From Rufibacter latericius (GTDB lineage Bacteria; Bacteroidota; Bacteroidia; Cytophagales; Hymenobacteraceae), in NCBI RefSeq assembly GCF_003721515.1, contig NZ_RJJD01000007.1:60954-124953 (forward strand): a DNA stretch of 64,000 nucleotides, written 5' to 3'. The notes beneath the pieces were generated by a model that did not search any database, was not told the DNA's origin, and saw only the letters and a list, made by a program, of their open reading frames with translations. Shown here piece after piece: positions 1 to 9,236 of the stretch (positions within the stretch are counted from its first letter, which is position 1; each line of letters starts with the position of its first letter). A program made the position numbers and the translations under genes.

Positions 1-1187
1 ACTTCTTCCAAGGTATTGTAAGGCGCCAAACCAATCCTGACCCAGCCACCCTGAGGGTTGACGTTCAGTTTCTCGGCCATGGTAGAGGCATAGAAGTGAC
101 CATCGGCGATGCACATGTTATAGTTTTGGGCAAACCATTGGGTCACCTCGCGGGCATTCACTTGGCCCAGGGTAAAGGCAAAGGTTGGGGTTTTTTGGGT
201 ATCGGCGGGAGCCCGGTACAGACGGACCTCGGGAGTTTCCCTTAAGAAAGTTTCCAGTCGGTCAGTCAGTTCCTGTTCGTGGGCGGCTATCCGGTGCATG
301 CCTGATTGCAGTCGGTCGCGCCGGGTACTGCCTTCCCCTAAACTCTCGATGAAAGATATAGCCCCAATCAAACCGGCGATGGCTTCATGGTTCTGGGTTC
401 CGGTTTCCAATTTGTCTGGGATGTTCTGCGGAGCCGGAGCCAGTTTGTAGACCGGTAATTTCTCGAACAGCGAAGCGGCGATGACTGCAATGCCCACATG
501 CGGCCCGAAAAACTTGTAAGCCGAGCACAGCAACACATCGCACCCCATCGCTTTGAAATCAAGGGAAAGGTGGGGAACAGCGTGCACCGCATCTATTATC
601 ACCAAGGCTTTCACCTCTTTTGCCCGAGCAATGATTCTGTTAATGTTGGTGACAGTGCCGGTGACGTTAGAAGACAAGCCCACCGCTACCAGTTTTGTAT
701 TCTCGGTGATAATCTCGTCCAGGTTCTCCAGTTCCAGGGTATAGGTTTCGGGATGAACGGGAATGAAATTAACCTTGGCTCCTTTGTCTTTCGCCAACGT
801 CACCCAGGGATCAACATTCGCCCGGTGGTCTAATTCGGTGACTACTATCGCATCTTCAGAGGTAATAAAGGGCGAAAGACTTCTTGCAATGGAAAAAGCC
901 AAAGAAGTCATGTTTTGCCCAAAAGCAACTTCAGCAGGAAAGCAGTTCAATAAATCGGCCACTGCGGTGCGGCCATCCTCCAGCAAGGCATCAGTTTTGA
1001 CACTGGTGGGGAAAGCCCCGTGCAAGTTCGCCATCCCGTTGGTGATGTAGCTGACTATGGCATCTACCGCCTGCTGCGCCATCTGCGTTCCGCCCGGACC
1101 ATCGAAAAAAATAAAGGTTTTCTGGTTTTCTTTTTCTCTTAAGGCAGGAAAGGCAGCCCGTAGCTGCTGAACGGAAAGTTGGCTCAT
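1..1187 (-). CDS. Cysteine desulfurase-like PLP enzyme (VC1184 type), 3' end cut by window edge
   Basis: About 395 codons are visible, from ATG at 1187 (MSQLSVQQLRAAFP) to the window edge, so the C-terminus is missing. The protein is an aminotransferase class V, fold type I PLP enzyme. The early FFDGPGGTQ, the ELDHRANVDPW stretch, the DAVHAVPH motif (PLP-binding Asp) and SAYKFFGPHVG (Schiff-base Lys) match the cysteine desulfurase-like subfamily typified by Vibrio VC1184. Members resemble SufS/IscS, but their substrate is not well established. No Fe-S assembly genes lie nearby, so a true desulfurase role is unproven. The gene stands downstream of an orphan gene on the same strand across a 139-bp gap. 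The family call is firm; the reaction is not. Confidence 0.85.
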   Translation of the reverse strand, partial: MSQLSVQQLRAAFPALREKENQKTFIFFDGPGGTQMAQQAVDAIVSYITNGMANLHGAFPTSVKTDALLEDGRTAVADLLNCFPAEVAFGQNMTSLAFSIARSLSPFITSEDAIVVTELDHRANVDPWVTLAKDKGAKVNFIPVHPETYTLELENLDEIITENTKLVAVGLSSNVTGTVTNINRIIARAKEVKALVIIDAVHAVPHLSLDFKAMGCDVLLCSAYKFFGPHVGIAVIAASLFEKLPVYKLAPAPQNIPDKLETGTQNHEAIAGLIGAISFIESLGEGSTRRDRLQSGMHRIAAHEQELTDRLETFLRETPEVRLYRAPADTQKTPTFAFTLGQVNAREVTQWFAQNYNMCIADGHFYASTMAEKLNVNPQGGWVRIGLAPYNTLEE

Positions 1188-1326
1188 GTAGGATGTTGCT
1201 TTAGCTGTAGACGCTTTAAGGCTCCTTTTACAAAAACAGGGGAAAAGCTATTTTCCGGGAAGATAAGGCATTTTTACTTTACCTGGTTTCCCGAAAAGCC
1301 AAAGGTCAATGAAAAGCTTCGTTCTT

Positions 1327-1758
1327 TTAAGAGCAAACCGCTGCTACCTGTCGGGAAAAAATGTTCTTCCTGATCAGGTGGGTAATATTGGTGGCGAGAT
1401 TGAACTGCAACACGTTTACGGCATCTTCGGTTGGGTGAACACTGGTACTGGTCAACACAATAACTGAGTTTTGCCCGAGATTGGTGACAGTATAGTTGCT
1501 CTTGATCAGGTATCCATCTATATCAATAAAATAGAAGCTTTCTTTATCAAAGCCCAGGTAGGTGATGTTCGCCAGGTATTGCCCAAAAAGAGAAGGTTCA
1601 TCAATGAAAGAAGAGGCACAGATGTACTCCGCAGGTTCGTGCGCTTCACCTGTCACCAGTTTCAACAGATTCTGGTTTTTGATCATTCTTTGAAGGTGTT
1701 CCTGTTTTAAGCCTTGGGTAAGTCTTAAATAATGTCCTATTGAAATAGTATCTTTCAT
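1327..1758 (-). CDS. Hypothetical protein, 143 aa
   Basis: An intact 143-codon frame on the minus strand starts at ATG 1758 (MKDTISIGHYLRLTQG). The protein is soluble, with no signal peptide or membrane segment. It has an N-terminal helical stretch (residues 1-45) and a more beta-rich second half with several Tyr/Phe/Ile strands around residues 60-110. I do not recognise a family. There is no Shine-Dalgarno, as is usual in this phylum. The frame is uninterrupted and no longer competing frame exists on the other strand, so it is probably a real lineage-specific gene, but no function can be assigned. Confidence 0.6.
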   Translation of the reverse strand: MKDTISIGHYLRLTQGLKQEHLQRMIKNQNLLKLVTGEAHEPAEYICASSFIDEPSLFGQYLANITYLGFDKESFYFIDIDGYLIKSNYTVTNLGQNSVIVLTSTSVHPTEDAVNVLQFNLATNITHLIRKNIFSRQVAAVCS

Positions 1759-2064
1759 AATATAAAGGATTTATTGTACGATTATAACAAATAGAAGTAT
1801 TAATTCCAAATGCTTTAAATTATTTTTATATTAATTATAATATTCTCATTGGTGGATATAGTAGGTTTAAAGAGCAATAGGGTTTTATGGGAAGAACTTT
1901 CAAATGAAAGGGCAGGAATTCACCTAAAGCTTAAGTTTTCTTTACCAGTTGATTGGATTAACCTACGTTCTTAAAGGAGGTTGTTCTAAACGAGGCAACC
2001 TTAGAATTTACTTTTAAGCCGTTTTTTGCCATTTATCTTCAAAACGCATTAAAATCATTTGCAT

Positions 2065-2310
2065 TTAAGAGGAAAAATAACTTTTCCGCCTTAGGGGTTT
2101 GGTTGAATACTTATCTCTAATTCTTTTAGGTATCTTAAGAGAGGAAACAACCTGCTGCCTAGCTTGTCTTAATTGCTTCTGAGCTGAATTCCAGCCAGAA
2201 AGAGGTTGAGCAGGGTAGAAGTTTAGCTTGGTAAACAAACGCTCAATAGACCAATGGAAAGTTAAAAAAGGGAATAGGAGGGCCTCATTCCTGAAAATGG
2301 GTGCAAGTCT
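2065..2310 (-). pseudogene. Possible gene remnant without start codon
   Basis: The 600-bp interval 1759-2359 holds no complete gene. Within it, a minus-strand frame stays open for 81 codons from 2310 to a TAA at 2065 but contains no ATG. Its product would begin RLAPIFRNEALLF and end in a basic Lys/Arg-rich tail (KIPKRIRDKY). The composition looks protein-like rather than random AT-rich sequence. It could be the C-terminal scrap of a lost gene, or chance. No family was recognised. The rest of the interval (1759-2064 and 2311-2359) shows nothing I can name. Confidence 0.2.
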
Positions 2311-2359
2311 CTATTGTATATAGCTTCATCTATCCTTTATAACAAATAACCTAAGTCGT

Positions 2360-4330
2360 ATGAAGAAGCAACTATTGGTTACCCTGTTCTCTTTTGGTGC
2401 TTGTCTGAATGCATTAGGACAAAACGCCAATTACCAGAAGGAGTTGCTCAACTTAGCGGATATCTCCCGGCTTCCTCTATACCGGTCCGGAAACATGGAA
2501 CAACTCTCCAGTTTTGACAGGACCGGGGGGAATGATGACGGGTTCTCGGGGAAGTACTCGGCGGTCAGAAAGGAACCCGGCGGATTGGTTCTCGCCGACC
2601 TGAAAGGCCCCGGCGTGGTCAACCGCATCTGGACTCCCACTCCCGAAGCCGACACGGTTAAATTCTTCTTTGACGGAGAAAAGAAACCCAGGATCAGCAT
2701 TCCGTTCATTAACCTTTTCACCGGGAAACATGATCCCTTTGTGGCACCGCTTTGTGGTACCCAGTTGGGAGGATTTTACTGTTATCTGCCTATCCCTTAC
2801 GAGAAGTCGTTGAAGATTCTTTACACCGGCAAGAACCTCCGCTTCCATCAGATTCAGTTCCGCAGTTTAGACAGAAAGGAAAGAATGGGTTCTTTCACTC
2901 CCGCTTTGCTAAACCAAAACAAAGATGTTTTAGAAAAGATCGCCTCCGCCTGGGGCAAACAAACCTCGCCGCTCCTTCTGTACGGAGATAAACTGAAGTC
3001 CCAGAAAGTAAATGTGGTGCTGCGGAAAGGGGCCGAGGCAACACTTTTTGAGATGAATAATGGAGGACGCATTGTAGGGCTTGAAATAGGAGCAGGAAGT
3101 GACCTGCTGCAGGCCTACCAGAAAGTATTGCTGACTGCCCGATGGGATGATGAGAAAACCAATGCACTTGAACTACCCCTGCACACCTTCTTCGGGTTTG
3201 CCTTTGGAAAACCCGCCATGCAATCCATGTTGTTGGGCTCCGACAAACATAAACTGTATTCTTATTTACCCATGCCCGTTGATAGATCAGCCGAGGTGCG
3301 GCTGAAGTACGACAAAGGAACAACGGGGAATCCTGAAGAAATTCTGGTTTCAGGCACCGTTTATTACACCAATGATAAAAGGGATTCCGCCCACGAAGGA
3401 AAACTGTACGCGCAGGCCAGGAGGCAATATAATATACCACAGGCTGTTCCGTATTTAATTGCCAATGTTAAAGGAAGAGGCCATTATATTGGTACCATCC
3501 TGCAAACCCAGGGACTGGAAGAGGGCAGCACCTATTACTTTGAAGGCGATGACCGGGCCTTTCTTGACGGGAAACTGAAACTGCACGGGACCGGCTCTGA
3601 GGATTATTTCAACGGCGGCTGGTACGCGGTTCAAGACAAGTGGGACAAAGGCCTGAGTCTGCCCATCCATGGAGCACTGGCTTATGACCTGATGACCTCC
3701 CGCACAGGTGGGTACCGTTTCTATCTCTCCGATAAACTGAACTTCAACGATTCGCTTCGGCTCACCATCGAGCACCAGCCCGAAGACAAAATCAACGTTA
3801 AGACGGATTATACCTCGGTGGGTTTGTTTTATGCCGATAAACCTCAGTTCGAAAACACCGAGATCAGGATAGAAGACCAGATCACCAAAGTTCCTCAAAG
3901 GCATAAGCTAACGCCCCAAGGCATGGTGTATTCCCTATATTGGCTGGCAACCGCCGACTACCAGGATCCCTCTATCGTATTCGGCCTGAAACCCTCCGAT
4001 TCATGGACCGCAAAGATTGACATTGACGCCGTTCCCATAGCGCAGGTATCGCTGCATGGCCTGGATAATGGCCGCTACAAAGTCTATGTAGAATATGGCC
4101 GAACAACCCAGGCAAGTCCCTTCAGCGTTTGGCAACGGTCCTCCCAAATATCCGGGTGGATACCCACGGAGGTGGGAACCCAGGAACAAGGGCCAAAGAC
4201 AGAATACGCCGGCGAAATTGATATTACCGATGAACTGAAAACCATTACCCTCCGCAAAAGACCCTCAGATGTAGCTTCAATCCGCATTTTTAGCTTCCTT
4301 TTCGAGAAAATGGGGGAAACTGGAAGGTGA
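2360..4330 (+). CDS. Secreted GH172 family (DUF2961) glycoside hydrolase
   Basis: The 656-residue protein begins with a cleavable signal peptide (MKKQLLVTLFSFGACLNALGQ), so it is exported. The body is a DUF2961 domain, now glycoside hydrolase family 172. Signature segments are GPGVVNRIWTPTP (about residues 83-95), PFINLFTGKHDPF, and HGTGSEDYFNGGWY (about 408-421); the last probably carries a catalytic glutamate. Characterised GH172 enzymes act on fructofuranose or arabinofuranose linkages, so a furanoside substrate is a reasonable inference, not a demonstration. A C-terminal beta-rich extension (about 510-656) follows. It has no T9SS tail and no SusCD pair nearby, so it is not part of a visible polysaccharide utilisation locus. 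Confidence 0.85.
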   Translation: MKKQLLVTLFSFGACLNALGQNANYQKELLNLADISRLPLYRSGNMEQLSSFDRTGGNDDGFSGKYSAVRKEPGGLVLADLKGPGVVNRIWTPTPEADTVKFFFDGEKKPRISIPFINLFTGKHDPFVAPLCGTQLGGFYCYLPIPYEKSLKILYTGKNLRFHQIQFRSLDRKERMGSFTPALLNQNKDVLEKIASAWGKQTSPLLLYGDKLKSQKVNVVLRKGAEATLFEMNNGGRIVGLEIGAGSDLLQAYQKVLLTARWDDEKTNALELPLHTFFGFAFGKPAMQSMLLGSDKHKLYSYLPMPVDRSAEVRLKYDKGTTGNPEEILVSGTVYYTNDKRDSAHEGKLYAQARRQYNIPQAVPYLIANVKGRGHYIGTILQTQGLEEGSTYYFEGDDRAFLDGKLKLHGTGSEDYFNGGWYAVQDKWDKGLSLPIHGALAYDLMTSRTGGYRFYLSDKLNFNDSLRLTIEHQPEDKINVKTDYTSVGLFYADKPQFENTEIRIEDQITKVPQRHKLTPQGMVYSLYWLATADYQDPSIVFGLKPSDSWTAKIDIDAVPIAQVSLHGLDNGRYKVYVEYGRTTQASPFSVWQRSSQISGWIPTEVGTQEQGPKTEYAGEIDITDELKTITLRKRPSDVASIRIFSFLFEKMGETGR

Positions 4331-4575
4331 TTCTAGTAGGGGTGTTTACTAGCTGATAAGAAGGCAGGATGTTTAATTAATTGAATGAAAACTAAGCTGT
4401 TATTTAGTTTAGAGCTTGGTTGATACAAATAAGGTTTCTAAATCATTTATCATTAAGTCTCTAATCTATGATTATCTAAATACTTATAAATTAGATTTTG
4501 TACATCTAAGAGGCGGAGAAACAGTATATTAAATCACCTATAATTTTTTTGAAATAACATTAAAAAAGGTAGACA

Positions 4576-4737
4576 ATGAGTACCAGATCAGCAGACCAGC
4601 AGAAAAAGCAGCGCCAAAAGGAATTCAAGGAAAGAAAAGAAAATCAGGAGCGCTTGAAAGCTGCAGCAAAAAAAGCAGAAAGCGATACCTCCAACAATGA
4701 AGATGCGAATGACAGGAAGCGCAAATCTGATGACTAA
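4576..4737 (+). CDS. Small highly charged protein, 53 aa
   Basis: ATG at 4576 is preceded by a purine-rich stretch (AAAAAAGGTAGACA) and opens 53 codons ending in TAA at 4735-4737. The product (MSTRSADQQKKQRQKEFKER at its start) is almost entirely Lys, Arg, Glu, Gln and Asp, with an Ala-Lys helix in the middle and an acidic-basic tail. It has no Cys or Trp and would be a long helix or disordered. Small charged proteins like this are common in Bacteroidota but uncharacterised. It stands alone between GH172 and mnmE. The flanks 4331-4575 and 4738-4924 show nothing else. Confidence 0.55.
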   Translation: MSTRSADQQKKQRQKEFKERKENQERLKAAAKKAESDTSNNEDANDRKRKSDD

Positions 4738-4924
4738 GCTTGGAATTCGTTTCTAAGTAAATTAGCCCTATAATTTTTTGGAGCTTATACCATCTGTTGT
4801 AAAAACAAAGATGAAGTTACCTTTTTAAGAGAACCAATGACAATAGAAACCAGGATAGTTTTACCCTCTTAGAGGATTTATCAGCCATAATATTACTGAG
4901 CCTATTCAAAAAGGAAGCCTCTGT

Positions 4925-6304
4925 TTACTTTCCGATGCAGAACTTGGTGAAGATGTTATCCAGCAGATCATCAGTAGTAATTTCACCTGTTATTTCGCCC
5001 AGGTAGAACAGGCACCGGCGAATATCGGCGGCGAGCCAATCACCGGTGAGGCCACTGTCCAAGCCCTGAAGAACCTCTAGAAGTGCATCATCTGTTTTCT
5101 TTAGGCTTTGGAAGTGACGAAGGTTGGTGACAATGGTGCGGTCTCCGGTCATGGCTTCGTTGGCGTTTACCTGATCCAGCAAGGCTTGTTTAAGATCGTC
5201 TAGGCCTACCTTGGTGCCGGCAGATAGAAAGACCACATTTTCCTGGCTTGCGAAAGCCGCCAATTGCTCTGCAGTGGCAAGGTCTTTCTTATTGGCAAGT
5301 AAAAGATAAGGTACCTGCGGTAAGTCCAACGCATTCAGTTCCTCTTGCAGTTCTGTAGGGCTGGTGGAGGTGACGTCAAAAAGGTACAAGACTACGGCCG
5401 CTTTGCGGAGTTGTTCTTTGGTACGAGCTACCCCAATGGCTTCCACCGTATCCAATGTTTCCCGAAGTCCGGCCGTATCAATGAACCGGAACCGGATTCC
5501 CCCGATGTTTGCTTCGTCTTCAATGACATCTCGGGTGGTGCCGGGAATGTCAGATACAATGGCTTTTTCCTCGTTAAGAAGGGCATTAAGCAAAGTAGAT
5601 TTCCCGGCGTTTGGTTTACCGGCGATCACGGTGGGTACCCCGTTCTTCAGCACATTGCCCATTTCAAAGGACTGCAACAAGTCCGAGATCAGCCGTTGGA
5701 GGGAGGCTATTAATCGGCGCAGGGCTTCGCGGTCAGCGAACTCCACATCTTCCTCGCTGAAATCAAGTTCCAGTTCAATCATGGAAGCGAAATGGATCAA
5801 CTGGGCTCGAAGGCCTTTGATTTCCTGCGAAAACCCGCCCCGCATCTGTTTCATGGCCACCTGGTGCGTTAAGGCAGAGTCAGAGGCAATGAGATCTGCG
5901 ACAGCTTCGGCCTGGGCTAAATCAAACTGACCGTTGAGGAAGGCACGTTTGGTGAATTCTCCGGGCTCCGCCAGGCGGGCACCATGGCGCAGGAACAGTT
6001 TCAGGAGTTGTTCGGTGATATAAGGGGAGCCGTGACAGGAAACTTCCACCACGTCTTCCTTGGTGTACGAGGAAGGCCCTTTGAACAGGGAAACCACTAC
6101 TTCATCCAGAATCTTCTCCCCGTCGCGGATGGTCCCGAAATGCAGGGTGTGCGAGGCTTGTTTTTCCAGGTTCTTTCCTTTGAAAACACGCTGCACAATG
6201 GAGATGGCCTCAGGACCTGAAAGCCGAATGATGGCGATGGCCCCATGACCCGAGGCGGTGGCCAAGGCCACAATGGTATCTTTGGAAAGTATAGAAGGTA
6301 TCAA
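4925..6304 (-). CDS. mnmE: tRNA modification GTPase MnmE
   Basis: MnmE, with MnmG, installs the carboxymethylaminomethyl group at wobble U34 of certain tRNAs, using GTP hydrolysis and a folate-derived carbon. All landmarks are present in 459 residues: the N-terminal folate-binding domain (DTIVALATASGHGAIAIIRL), the helical domain, and an inserted G domain with G1 GKPNAGKST, the PGTTRD loop, G3 DTAG and G4 NKKD. The essential C-terminal motif FCIGK closes the protein. Length is normal for the family. A thioredoxin-fold gene ends 33 bp upstream on the same strand, so co-transcription is possible. mnmG is not in this window. Confidence 0.97.
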   Translation of the reverse strand: MIPSILSKDTIVALATASGHGAIAIIRLSGPEAISIVQRVFKGKNLEKQASHTLHFGTIRDGEKILDEVVVSLFKGPSSYTKEDVVEVSCHGSPYITEQLLKLFLRHGARLAEPGEFTKRAFLNGQFDLAQAEAVADLIASDSALTHQVAMKQMRGGFSQEIKGLRAQLIHFASMIELELDFSEEDVEFADREALRRLIASLQRLISDLLQSFEMGNVLKNGVPTVIAGKPNAGKSTLLNALLNEEKAIVSDIPGTTRDVIEDEANIGGIRFRFIDTAGLRETLDTVEAIGVARTKEQLRKAAVVLYLFDVTSTSPTELQEELNALDLPQVPYLLLANKKDLATAEQLAAFASQENVVFLSAGTKVGLDDLKQALLDQVNANEAMTGDRTIVTNLRHFQSLKKTDDALLEVLQGLDSGLTGDWLAADIRRCLFYLGEITGEITTDDLLDNIFTKFCIGK

Positions 6305-6337
6305 AGCGGTATTTCTGGGTATGTAGCCGTTTAAGGG

Positions 6338-6838
6338 CTATTTTTCCGAAAGATACGCCAAAGCACGCAGAAAGTCTTTGGGTGGTATATAGCCGGGAAC
6401 CCGTTCCATGATCTGTTGCTTCTCGTTAAGGAAAACGGTGGAGGGATAGCTCATCTGCCCGTTCAAAAGAGATAAGGCTAATTCGTGGGCTTTATACTTT
6501 TCCAGGTACTTGTACGTCTTGCCTTGCACCGTGATGGACTGCCGCTGCTCGGCGTTTAGTCTTACCACATAGAAGTCCTGGTTCAGTTTTTTTACTACTT
6601 CGGGGTTCCGGTACACCTGTTTGTCCATCTTCTTGCACCAGCCACACCAATCGGTGTAGACATCCACCAGGATCTTGCGAGGCTTCGTCTTGTTCTTTTG
6701 AAGGGCCTGTTCTAAGGTTAGCCATTGCAATTCACTGGCAGGAACCAGGGTGCTGGGACTATTTAACGCAGCCTTTTTGAGAGCGGGGGAAGGAAGCAGA
6801 TAAGAGAAAGTAGTAAGAAATAAAAAGAGAAAGTGCAT
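6338..6838 (-). CDS. Exported thioredoxin-fold protein with CGWC active site
   Basis: The 166-residue protein has an N-terminal hydrophobic signal (residues 1-18) followed by a thioredoxin-like domain. The redox motif is Cys65-Gly-Trp-Cys68 in DVYTDWCGWCKKMD, typical of the DUF255/thioredoxin_7 class. A conserved YPSTVFLNE segment holds the cis-proline. It probably reduces or isomerises disulfides in the periplasm, or acts as a thiol carrier; the partner is unknown. It lies 33 bp upstream of mnmE on the same strand. The 221-bp space behind it (6839-7059) holds only two copies of a dispersed palindrome. Confidence 0.85.
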   Translation of the reverse strand: MHFLFLFLTTFSYLLPSPALKKAALNSPSTLVPASELQWLTLEQALQKNKTKPRKILVDVYTDWCGWCKKMDKQVYRNPEVVKKLNQDFYVVRLNAEQRQSITVQGKTYKYLEKYKAHELALSLLNGQMSYPSTVFLNEKQQIMERVPGYIPPKDFLRALAYLSEK

Positions 6839-6933
6839 GTTGTGGTAATGGGTCTATAAAGGAGTGACCTCCGGTTCTGGAATAGGGAGGAGCACGTCAA
6901 CTTCTTATACGCTACCCCGAAGCATCTATTGTG

Positions 6934-6962
6934 TTCCTGGAAAACTTTAGGCCTAAAATCCC
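6934..6962 (-). repeat. Dispersed intergenic palindrome, partial copy
   Basis: Read on the minus strand it starts TTTTAGGCCTAAAGTTTTCC and continues AGGAA, matching the left half of the better copy at 7010-7048. The right half is missing, so it is probably a degraded copy. Confidence 0.4.
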
Positions 6963-7009
6963 TCTGCTAAAACAAGTTTAGTTAAGGACGACTACCAAAA
7001 GTAATTTTT

Positions 7010-7048
7010 CTGTTTTAAGGGTAATTCCCGGAAAACAGGCCTAAAAGG
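7010..7048 (-). repeat. Dispersed intergenic palindrome
   Basis: The minus-strand reading is TTTTAGGCCTG-TTTTCCGGGAA followed by CCTTAAAAC. It begins 12 bp past the stop codon of the metal permease gene. It belongs to the short imperfect palindrome family seen at about eleven places in this window. Confidence 0.55.
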
Positions 7049-7059
7049 AAACTGGCAAA

Positions 7060-7947
7060 TTACGCATTCACCAAAAGGTTTGGTTTGCGGCGGCGGGAGA
7101 GGAGACCATGGGTAGGCGAGAAAATGAAGGCCAGCAGAAACTGGAGGCCAATCATTGCCGAGATAGCACCTGCCACCGATCCATTGAGCCACAAGGCCAG
7201 GTAAAATCCTGCGGCTGACGCAATTACCCCCAAACCTGCCGAGATCAACAGCATTTTCTTTAGGTTGTCAGTGAGCAGGTAAGCGGTAGCAGGAGGTCCC
7301 ACCATCAAAGCCACCACCAGAATCGCGCCCACAGATTCAAAGGCTGCCACAGTAGTCAATGATACCGCACCCATCAAAAGATAATACCAAAGCGTAGTGG
7401 AAAGGCCAATGGCTGCAGCAAAAGCCGGATCAAAAGAAGTGAGGTATAACTGTTTGTAAAACAGGCTTATAAAAAGCAATAATACTACCAGTACTCCACC
7501 CATAATCCAGACCGTACGCGGACCAAGATTCAGTCCATTATCCGTTAGCCAGATGTCAAGGGGAACGTAAGCGATCTCTCCGTACAGCACACAATCCTGG
7601 TCCAGGTCTACCTTTCCGGCATACACCGAAATCAGGATAATACCCAGCGCGAACAGCCAGGTAAAGGTGACGCCAATGGAAGCATCGGCAGAGACATTTG
7701 CTTTTTTATGGAAAAACTCGATGAGGAAGGTACAGGCCACACCCAAGGTAGCCGCCCCAATGAGCATGGTCCAGACTTCGCGGGAACCGCTGAATAGAAA
7801 AGCCAACACAATGCCGGGCAAAACCGCGTGGGAAATGGCATCGCCCACCATGGCCATTCGGCGTAAGATCAGGAAACAGCCCAGTAAACTGCAGCAAATA
7901 GCTACCAGGGCACCGGTAAATATGATCCAGAAGGCATCTATGTTCAT
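7060..7947 (-). CDS. Metal ABC transporter permease (Mn/Zn/Fe type)
   Basis: The 295-residue integral membrane protein belongs to the ABC-3 family (TroD/MntC/ZnuB-like). About eight hydrophobic segments are visible, with the family's early GCFLILRRMAMVGDAISHAVLPGI-type motif (cytoplasmic coupling region, residues 24-47). It would form a heterodimeric channel with the permease encoded just upstream; their frames overlap by four bases (7944-7947), a sign of translational coupling. The substrate metal is probably manganese or zinc, judged from the cluster and its DtxR-type regulator. Nothing in the permease itself fixes the metal. Confidence 0.9.
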   Translation of the reverse strand: MNIDAFWIIFTGALVAICCSLLGCFLILRRMAMVGDAISHAVLPGIVLAFLFSGSREVWTMLIGAATLGVACTFLIEFFHKKANVSADASIGVTFTWLFALGIILISVYAGKVDLDQDCVLYGEIAYVPLDIWLTDNGLNLGPRTVWIMGGVLVVLLLFISLFYKQLYLTSFDPAFAAAIGLSTTLWYYLLMGAVSLTTVAAFESVGAILVVALMVGPPATAYLLTDNLKKMLLISAGLGVIASAAGFYLALWLNGSVAGAISAMIGLQFLLAFIFSPTHGLLSRRRKPNLLVNA

Positions 7948-9236
7948 GGCTGTTGCGGAATAGAGGAGTGGTGCGGATCTGCGGTGGGGAAGTCCAAAAG
8001 CTCTTCCAATCGTTTTTCCAGTTCAGGCGTGAGCACGTGTTCAATGGATTCGGCATCTTCGTGCACGTGGTCAGAAGCCACCTGCAAGTATTGGGTCAGG
8101 TACAGTTCCCAAAGACGGTGCAGCCGAACCACCCGTTGAGCTTCTTTCTTACCCGCTGGGGTAAGTGCCCAATTTCGGTTGCTTTTTTTGATGAGCCCCT
8201 GGCGGCTTAATTGCTGCAAAGCTTTTTTCATGCGCTTCAGAGGTTGCTGGCGGCGTTCCAGAATCTGTTGACGCGAATAGCTGCTTTCGTATTCTCCCTT
8301 TGCCTCGCCCAGGTGGAACAAGGTTTTGAGGATGTTCTCGCGGGTCATTTGCCGCCGTACCCCTCGTTGAAGCAGGTACCGGGCCAATAGCCCTTTTCTG
8401 GGAGCCATGATGAACGAGAAAATAGCTAATATAGACAAAAGCATCACGATCCAGGGGCCGGTGGGCATAGCAGGAGCGGTGAAGGACACAAACGCCCCGG
8501 CGGCTCCGCAGAAGGAACTCATGAGGGCCGCAATCAAGATCATCATTCCCAGTCGATCGGTCCAGAAACGGGCCGCTGCTGCCGGAGTAATGAGCATGGC
8601 GGACATAAGGACCACCCCAACCGATTGGATGCCCACCACCACGGCCAACACGGTAAGGGTCGTAAGCAAAAGTTCCAGGCCCCGTACCGGTAACCCGATG
8701 GTACGGGCATACGCCATGTCAAAGGAAATCAGCTTGAATTCTTTGTACAGCAGCACCACACTCAATAAAAGGAGCAAAGCCACCGCGCTAAAAGTGATGA
8801 GGTCTTTTCCCACCAAAGCCGCGGCACTCCCGAACAGGAATTTATCCAGGCCGCTCTGGTTAGCGTTACCCGAGTGTTGGATGGAAGTCAGAAAAAGAAT
8901 GCCTACCCCAAAGAACACTGAAAGCACCAACCCGATAGCGGTGTCTTCCTTGATGCGGCTTTTGGCTGTGATCACATCAATGATAACCAGAGAGAGCCAA
9001 CCAGTCAGGAAGGAGCCCAGAAGAAGAATCAACGGGTTTTTCTCACCGGTTAAGATAAAGGCGAGGCATACACCAGGAAGTACCGAGTGCGCCACCGCAT
9101 CGCCCACTAAGGCCCTTTTCCGGAGCACCGTGAAGCAGCCCACTACCGCCGAACTGGCCGCCAGCAACACCGACCCAATGGTCACAAACCGCACGTTGGC
9201 GTCTGACATGCTCAGGAAATCCCAGAGAGTGTTCAT
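7944..9236 (-). CDS. Metal ABC transporter permease fused to a DtxR-like regulatory module
   Basis: Of 430 residues, 1 to about 285 form an ABC-3 permease with the VLRKRALVGDAVAHSVLPG motif and about eight membrane segments. From about 295 on, the protein is soluble and resembles iron-dependent repressors: a winged-helix part (LKTLFHLGEAKGEYESSY, LSRQGLIKK) and a metal-binding/dimerisation part (VRLHRLWELYLTQYL, then HVHEDAESIEHVLTPELE). His and Glu positions typical of DtxR metal ligands are present. The tail may sense metal and gate transport rather than bind DNA (inference). Similar fusions are known in Bacteroidota. It overlaps the ATPase gene (9233-9236) and the next permease by four bases each. 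Confidence 0.9.
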   Translation of the reverse strand: MNTLWDFLSMSDANVRFVTIGSVLLAASSAVVGCFTVLRKRALVGDAVAHSVLPGVCLAFILTGEKNPLILLLGSFLTGWLSLVIIDVITAKSRIKEDTAIGLVLSVFFGVGILFLTSIQHSGNANQSGLDKFLFGSAAALVGKDLITFSAVALLLLLSVVLLYKEFKLISFDMAYARTIGLPVRGLELLLTTLTVLAVVVGIQSVGVVLMSAMLITPAAAARFWTDRLGMMILIAALMSSFCGAAGAFVSFTAPAMPTGPWIVMLLSILAIFSFIMAPRKGLLARYLLQRGVRRQMTRENILKTLFHLGEAKGEYESSYSRQQILERRQQPLKRMKKALQQLSRQGLIKKSNRNWALTPAGKKEAQRVVRLHRLWELYLTQYLQVASDHVHEDAESIEHVLTPELEKRLEELLDFPTADPHHSSIPQQP

